A DNA stretch of 35,209 bases from Oscillospiraceae bacterium (GTDB lineage Bacteria > Bacillota > Clostridia > Oscillospirales > Oscillospiraceae): contig SVLN01000012.1 in the NCBI GenBank assembly GCA_015067925.1, forward strand, positions 1 to 35,209. Reading direction: 5' to 3'. Below the pieces are notes generated by a model. That model was not told the origin of the DNA and did not search any database. It saw only the letters and a program-made list of their open reading frames with translations. Shown one piece after another: positions 31,096 to 35,209 of the stretch. Numbering within the stretch: position 1 is the stretch's first letter; each line of letters starts with the position of its first letter. Made by a program: the position numbers and the translations under genes.

Positions 31096-32100
31096 ATGGA
31101 TATGTTTGCAAAACTCATGGCTGATCTGACCGGCAAGAACCGCAAGATCGTCTTTACCGAAGGCCCCGATCCCCGTATTCTGGAAGCCGCTGCTCGTCTG
31201 AAGGCTGACGGCATCATCATCCCCGTGCTCATCGGCAACGTCGATGAGGTCAAGGCTGCTGCCGCTGCCGGCAACTTCGACATCGAGGGCCTGGAGATCA
31301 TCGATCCGGCTACCTACCCCGAGATGGACGCCATGGTCGAGAAGATGGTCGAGCTGCGCAAGGGCAAGATGTCCGCCGAGGACTGCCGCGCTGCCCTTAG
31401 CAAGGGCAACTACTTCGGCACCATGCTGGTGAAGCTGGGCAAGGCCGACGCTCTGCTGGGCGGTGCCACCTACTCCACCGCCGACACCGTCCGTCCTGCT
31501 CTGCAGCTGATCAAGACCAAGCCCGGCGCACACCTGGTGAGTTCCTGCTTCATCATGGAGCGCGAGGGTGAGCTGCTGGCCATGGGCGACTGCGCCATCA
31601 ACATCAGCTACGAAGACAAGCTGGACAAGGACGGCAACGTCACCCTGTCCGCTGCCCAGCAGCTGGCCGAGGTCGCTGTGGAGACCGCCAAGACCGCCAA
31701 GACCTTCGGCATCGATCCCAAGGTTGCCATGCTGAGCTACTCCACCAAGGGTTCCGGCAAGGGCCCCATGGTCGATCTGGTTGCGAGCGCCACCGCCATT
31801 GCCCAGGAACTGGCTCCTGAGTTCGATATCGACGGCGAGCTGCAGTTTGACGCCGCTGTCTCCCCCGTGGTTGCCCAGACCAAGTGCAAGGGCTCCAAGG
31901 TCGCCGGCCAGGCCAACACCTTCGTCTTCCCGGAGATCCAGTCCGGCAACATCGGCTACAAGATCGCCCAGCGTCTGGGCGGCTTCGCCGCCTACGGCCC
32001 CATCCTGCAGGGCATGAATGCTCCCATCAACGACCTGTCCCGCGGCTGCGACGCCGAGGAAGTCTACAAGATGGCCATCATCACCTGCGCGCAGGCCTAA
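31096..32100 (+). CDS. pta: Phosphate acetyltransferase
   Basis: 334 residues from ATG 31096, with TTGGAGG ahead. Family marks: KIVFTEGPDPRILEAA, NYFGTMLVKLGKADALLGGATYSTADTVRPALQ, MLSYSTKGSGKGP, and NTFVFPEIQSGNIGYKIAQRLGG (written here in parts). It converts acetyl-CoA and phosphate to acetyl phosphate and CoA, feeding ATP formation by acetate kinase. The ackA gene is not adjacent. Very strong codon bias suggests high expression, as expected for acetogenic fermentation. Own promoter and terminator. Confidence 0.97.
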   Translation: MDMFAKLMADLTGKNRKIVFTEGPDPRILEAAARLKADGIIIPVLIGNVDEVKAAAAAGNFDIEGLEIIDPATYPEMDAMVEKMVELRKGKMSAEDCRAALSKGNYFGTMLVKLGKADALLGGATYSTADTVRPALQLIKTKPGAHLVSSCFIMEREGELLAMGDCAINISYEDKLDKDGNVTLSAAQQLAEVAVETAKTAKTFGIDPKVAMLSYSTKGSGKGPMVDLVASATAIAQELAPEFDIDGELQFDAAVSPVVAQTKCKGSKVAGQANTFVFPEIQSGNIGYKIAQRLGGFAAYGPILQGMNAPINDLSRGCDAEEVYKMAIITCAQA

Positions 32101-32113
32101 ATTCAGGCAATAC

Positions 32114-32146
32114 AATCGCCCCGGCGAACCGGGGCGATTTCTTTTT
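32114..32146 (+). terminator. Intrinsic terminator of pta
   Basis: AATCGCCCCGG (32114-32124) pairs with CCGGGGCGATT (32129-32139) around CGAA, followed by TCTTTTT. Confidence 0.92.
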
Positions 32147-32206
32147 GTATGTGCGAAACTCACAGGAAATGCCCCCGAAAGGCGCGCCGATACAGCAACA
32201 ATTCTA

Positions 32207-32235
32207 TTTACCTTTTCGCGGAAAAGTGCTATAAT
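32207..32235 (+). promoter_or_regulatory. Promoter of pfp
   Basis: TTTACC (32207-32212), 17 bp, perfect TATAAT (32230-32235). Confidence 0.75.
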
Positions 32236-32279
32236 ATATGCTGCAAAAAGTTGAAAACTTTAACAGGAGGAATATAGAT

Positions 32280-33941
32280 ATGACTTTGTCCCCGCTGCAG
32301 AAAGCAAGATACGAGTACAACCCCAAGCTGCCCGGCATGCTGCGCCAGGGCATCAGCGAGATCTGTGTCAAGGAAGGCGCCGCTACCCAGTCCGTCGCTG
32401 ACCAGGAAAAGATCGCCGCTCTGTTCCCCAACACCTACGGCAAGAACGAGATCACCTTCCAGAAGGGTGCCAACACCTCTGAGGCCAAGAAGCAGGTTGT
32501 CGGCGTCATTCTGTCCGGCGGCCAGGCTCCCGGCGGCCATAACGTCATCTCCGGTCTGTATGACGCTCTGAAGGCCACCAACCCCGAGAATGTCCTGATC
32601 GGCTTCAAGGGCGGCCCCAGTGGTCTGTTGGAGAATGATTTCATCGTCTTTGAGGACGACTATATCAACCAGTACCGCAACACCGGCGGCTTCGACATCA
32701 TCGGTTCCGGCCGTACCAAGCTGGAAACTCAGGAGCAGTTCGCCGTTGTCGTTGAGAACTGCAAGAAGCACGGCGTCAACGCCCTGGTCATCATCGGCGG
32801 CGACGACTCCAACACCAACGCCGCTGTCCTGGCCGAATACTGCGCTGCCAACAACACCGGCATCCAGGTCATCGGCTGCCCCAAGACCATCGACGGCGAC
32901 CTGAAGAACGACGACATCGAGTGCTCCTTCGGCTTCGACACCGCCACCAAGACCTACTCCGAGATCATCGGCAACATCGAGCGCGACGCCAACTCCGCCA
33001 AGAAGTACTGGCACTTCGTCAAGGTCATGGGCCGCTCCGCTTCCCATGTCGCTCTGGAGTGCGCTCTGGAAACCCAGCCCAACATCTGCCTGATCGGCGA
33101 AGAAGTTGCCGAGAAGAAGATGTCCCTGGCTCAGATCACCGACTACATCGCCGACTCCGTCGCCAATCGTGCCGAGAAGGGCTGCAACTTCGGCGTTGCC
33201 ATCATTCCCGAAGGCATCGTGGAATTCGTCCCCGAGTTCTCCATGCTGATCGCCGAGATCAACGAGCTGCTGGCCGGCTCCAAGGCCGACGCCTTCAACG
33301 CTCTGGAAACCTGGCAGGAGAAGGACGCCTTCATTCAGGCCGGTCTGAGCAAGGAAGCCATGGAAGTGTTCCGTGTGCTGCCCGACAGCATCCAGCAGCA
33401 GCTGTTCCTGGAGCGCGATCCCCACGGTAATGTTCAGGTCTCCCTGATCGAGTCCGAGAAGCTGTTCTCCCTGATGGTCAAGAAGAATCTGGAAGCCCGC
33501 AAGGCCGCCGGTTTCTACAAGGGCAAGTTCTCCGCTCTGCATCACTTCCTGGGCTACGAAGGCCGCTGCGCTTTCCCCTCCAACTTCGATGCTGACTACT
33601 GCTACTCCCTGGGCTACAACGCCTTTATGCTGATCCAGTACGGCTACACCGGCTACCTGTCCAAGGTCTCCAACCTGCAGGCTCCCGCCGAAGAGTGGGT
33701 CGCCGGCGGCATGCCCATCACCAAGATGATGAACATCGAGCGCCGCCACGGTGCCGACAAGCCCGTTATCCGCAAGGCTCTTGTGGAGCTGGACGGCAAG
33801 CCCTTCACCTACTTCGCTTCCAAGCGCGAAGAGTGGGCTGTGGAGACTGCCTTCACCTATCCCGGTGCCATCCAGTACTTTGGCCCGTCCGAGGTCTGCG
33901 ACATCACCACCAAGACCCTGGCTCTGGAGAAGGGCGTCTAA
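32280..33941 (+). CDS. pfp: Diphosphate-dependent 6-phosphofructokinase (long form)
   Basis: 553 residues from ATG 32280, with AACAGGAGG ahead. This is the long PFP form of about 550 residues known from plants, spirochaetes and some Clostridia. [16 protein letters not shown] opens the first domain; the phosphoryl-donor site is GGDDSN (173-178), where an Asp replaces the Gly of ATP-type enzymes, and [11 protein letters not shown] (201-211) carries the catalytic Asp and the Lys typical of PPi use. It interconverts fructose 6-phosphate and fructose 1,6-bisphosphate with PPi, reversibly. The class II aldolase gene for the next step follows nearby. Strong codon bias. Confidence 0.95.
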   Translation: MTLSPLQKARYEYNPKLPGMLRQGISEICVKEGAATQSVADQEKIAALFPNTYGKNEITFQKGANTSEAKKQVVGVILSGGQAPGGHNVISGLYDALKATNPENVLIGFKGGPSGLLENDFIVFEDDYINQYRNTGGFDIIGSGRTKLETQEQFAVVVENCKKHGVNALVIIGGDDSNTNAAVLAEYCAANNTGIQVIGCPKTIDGDLKNDDIECSFGFDTATKTYSEIIGNIERDANSAKKYWHFVKVMGRSASHVALECALETQPNICLIGEEVAEKKMSLAQITDYIADSVANRAEKGCNFGVAIIPEGIVEFVPEFSMLIAEINELLAGSKADAFNALETWQEKDAFIQAGLSKEAMEVFRVLPDSIQQQLFLERDPHGNVQVSLIESEKLFSLMVKKNLEARKAAGFYKGKFSALHHFLGYEGRCAFPSNFDADYCYSLGYNAFMLIQYGYTGYLSKVSNLQAPAEEWVAGGMPITKMMNIERRHGADKPVIRKALVELDGKPFTYFASKREEWAVETAFTYPGAIQYFGPSEVCDITTKTLALEKGV

Positions 33942-33968
33942 GTCCTGCCTCTTTGCAAATGCATAACA

Positions 33969-34003
33969 CAGCGCCCTTCCTGTCGGAAGGGCGCTGTTCC
34001 TTT
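33969..34003 (+). terminator. Intrinsic terminator of pfp
   Basis: CAGCGCCCTTCC (33969-33980) pairs with GGAAGGGCGCTG (33985-33996) around TGTC, followed by TTCCTTT. Confidence 0.88.
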
Positions 34004-34025
34004 GCCTGCACGGAACCTAATTTTC

Positions 34026-34055
34026 TTGACTTCATTTTGCTTCCGGTTTTATAAT
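34026..34055 (+). promoter_or_regulatory. Promoter of the DUF975 gene
   Basis: TTGACT (34026-34031), 18 bp, perfect TATAAT (34050-34055). Confidence 0.75.
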
Positions 34056-34091
34056 GATATTACCATTTCAGAAGAAAGGAAGGCCCCATCC

Positions 34092-34904
34092 ATGAACTGC
34101 GCTTCAGACTTCAGAGAACTTGCACGCAATGCCCTGCGCGGCAAATGGCCCCTTGCGATCCTGACGGGCTTTCTTGCCTCTCTGATCGGTGCAGGAATTG
34201 CATCCGGCGGAGGCGGCAGCTTGGGCAACAGAGATTCATCCAGCTCCGTGATCAGTGATTTCCAGGCCACCGAGCTGTGGCTCCAGCTGCGGACATTCCT
34301 CATCATCGCCGTTGTGATTCTTGTAATTTGGGCGATTGTTATGATTGTAATCAGCGGCGCGGGAAAGCTGGGATATGCGATTTTCAACCTGAAGCTGGTA
34401 GACTACACAGATGCCTCCGTCTCGGACCTGTTCTCCCAATTTGACCGGCTGGGCGCAGGCTTCTGCATGAACTTCCTCATGGGTCTGTTCACGCTCCTTT
34501 GGTCGCTGTTGTTCGTCATTCCCGGCATCATCAAATCGTTCAGCTACGCCATGACACCGTACATTTTAGCAGAGCACCCTGAGCTGACAGCCACGGAGGC
34601 CATTACAGAATCCCGACGCATCATGGACGGAAACAGGTGGCGGTTGTTTTGCCTGGGCATCAGCTTCATTGGTTGGAGCCTGCTCTGCGTTGTCCCCCTG
34701 CTGCTTGCGCTGCTCCTGCTTGCCCGAGGCGCAATGTCCACCGGCAATCTCGCCACGCTTCTCTGGATCATCCCCTGTGGAATCCCAACCTTCATTGGAT
34801 CACTCTTCCTGATGCCATACCGGGAAGCCGCTTATGCGGCCTTTTACCGGGACGTTTCCGGCACGGCTCCGGTCGCTCCGAATCCTGTCGAACAGGATTT
34901 CTGA
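34092..34904 (+). CDS. DUF975 family membrane protein
   Basis: 270 residues from ATG 34092, with AAAGGAAGG ahead. Starts with a short cytoplasmic helix (SDFRELARNALRGKWPLAI), then about five membrane segments. The DUF975 pattern is seen in SGAGKLGYAIFNLKLVD, FSQFDRLGAGFCMNFL, FVIPGIIKSFSYAMTPYILAEHPELTATEAI, ESRRIMDGNRWRLFCL and FLMPYREAAYAAFYRDV. Function unknown; the family is common in Firmicutes. It is a single-gene unit between pfp and the aldolase gene. Confidence 0.9.
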   Translation: MNCASDFRELARNALRGKWPLAILTGFLASLIGAGIASGGGGSLGNRDSSSSVISDFQATELWLQLRTFLIIAVVILVIWAIVMIVISGAGKLGYAIFNLKLVDYTDASVSDLFSQFDRLGAGFCMNFLMGLFTLLWSLLFVIPGIIKSFSYAMTPYILAEHPELTATEAITESRRIMDGNRWRLFCLGISFIGWSLLCVVPLLLALLLLARGAMSTGNLATLLWIIPCGIPTFIGSLFLMPYREAAYAAFYRDVSGTAPVAPNPVEQDF

Positions 34905-34926
34905 GCATTCCTTAGAATTATCATTG

Positions 34927-34960
34927 AAACGCGCAGCTTTTCGCAAGCTGCGCGTTTCCC
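34927..34960 (+). terminator. Intrinsic terminator after the DUF975 gene
   Basis: AAACGCGCAGCTT (34927-34939) pairs with AAGCTGCGCGTTT (34945-34957) around a five-base loop. Confidence 0.88.
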
Positions 34961-35065
34961 TTCCTGGGAGCAATTGCAGCTGCCGAAATGCACCATTCTT
35001 TCCGAATCCTCACAATTTACACGATATTTTTCCTTTGCAGAATCCGCAAATTGTAGGATTGAACA

Positions 35066-35094
35066 TTGCAATTGCCGCTACGATTTGCTAAAAT
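35066..35094 (+). promoter_or_regulatory. Promoter of fba
   Basis: TTGCAA (35066-35071), 17 bp, TAAAAT (35089-35094). AAAGGAG follows at 35108-35114. Confidence 0.7.
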
Positions 35095-35123
35095 GAAACC
35101 AACTACGAAAGGAGTTGTTTACA

Positions 35124-35209
35124 ATGCCTCTGGTTACCACTACTGAAATGTTTAAGAAGGCTTACGACGGCGGTTACGCCATCGGCGCTTTCAACGTCAA
35201 CAACATGGA
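35124..35209 (+). CDS. fba: Class II fructose-bisphosphate aldolase, N-terminal part (cut by window end)
   Basis: The first 28 residues are visible: MPLVTTTEMFKKAYDGGYAI followed by GAFNVNNM. The GYAIGAFNVNN stretch is the class II aldolase N-terminal strand, including the conserved Asn. AAAGGAG lies 9 bases before ATG 35124. The enzyme would split fructose 1,6-bisphosphate made by the pfp product upstream. The zinc-binding part is outside the window. Confidence 0.88.
   Translation, partial: MPLVTTTEMFKKAYDGGYAIGAFNVNNM

Noticed and set aside
32229-33749. 506-codon minus-strand open frame opposite pfp
   Set aside because: Antisense to a certain pfp gene; the Gly/Val/Leu/Asp-rich product is a by-product of biased codons (GCC, ATC, AAG) on the other strand.

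Overview
The window (about 58% G+C by eye) looks like a chromosomal segment of an anaerobic, spore-forming Clostridia-type Firmicute, probably an Oscillospiraceae/Ruminococcaceae-like gut bacterium. The reasons are strong AGGAGG-type ribosome binding sites, TTGACA/TATAAT promoters with 17-bp spacers, sporulation-type genes (ytvI, pdaA-like), a PPi-type phosphofructokinase, a FucO-type iron alcohol dehydrogenase, many short lipoproteins, and an infC-rpmI-rplT operon with a Firmicutes-style leader attenuator. The taxonomic placement is inference. No rRNA, tRNA, CRISPR array, insertion sequence or prophage was seen.

Region 1 (1-10700) has a nucleic-acid theme. A truncated ABC solute-binding protein overlaps a secreted thermonuclease-like lipoprotein, followed by a lipoprotein with five OB-like repeats, the last two being a recent 306-bp tandem duplication. 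Convergent to these is a tightly coupled operon of two NrnA-like DHH phosphoesterases and the nucleotidase surE. Divergent from that is deoD-deoB-udp plus a radical SAM/SPASM gene. Together they could take extracellular nucleic acid to oligonucleotides, nucleotides, nucleosides, and finally bases plus pentose phosphate.

Region 2 (10700-16310) is mixed metabolism and transport: a YfcC-type carrier, an FAD oxidoreductase fused to a Rieske domain, a ferritin-like helical protein, a ZIP metal transporter and fucO.

Region 3 (16310-19820) resembles a competition/immunity island. On the minus strand lie a lipid-anchored barnase-type RNase, its barstar inhibitor and an ABM monooxygenase. Divergent from them are an SdpR-like ArsR repressor with a visible operator, an SdpI-type immunity protein with a C-terminal PH-like domain, and a CPBP protease homologue.

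Region 4 (19820-23215) covers a metallo-beta-lactamase-fold hydrolase, a PdaA-like deacetylase, an SLH-type exported protein and a 67-residue membrane miniprotein with 16 cysteines. The miniprotein is preceded by a nested hairpin that includes its ribosome binding site.

Region 5 (23215-28125, minus strand) holds infC-rpmI-rplT, with infC apparently starting at ATC behind a terminator-containing leader, then a small membrane protein whose ribosome binding site lies in a 15-bp hairpin, then lysC, hom and an ACT-domain regulator.

Region 6 (28125-35209, plus strand) holds ytvI, a methyltransferase, an RluA-type pseudouridine synthase, pta, pfp, a DUF975 membrane protein and the start of a class II aldolase gene. 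Four convergent gene pairs share compact terminators.
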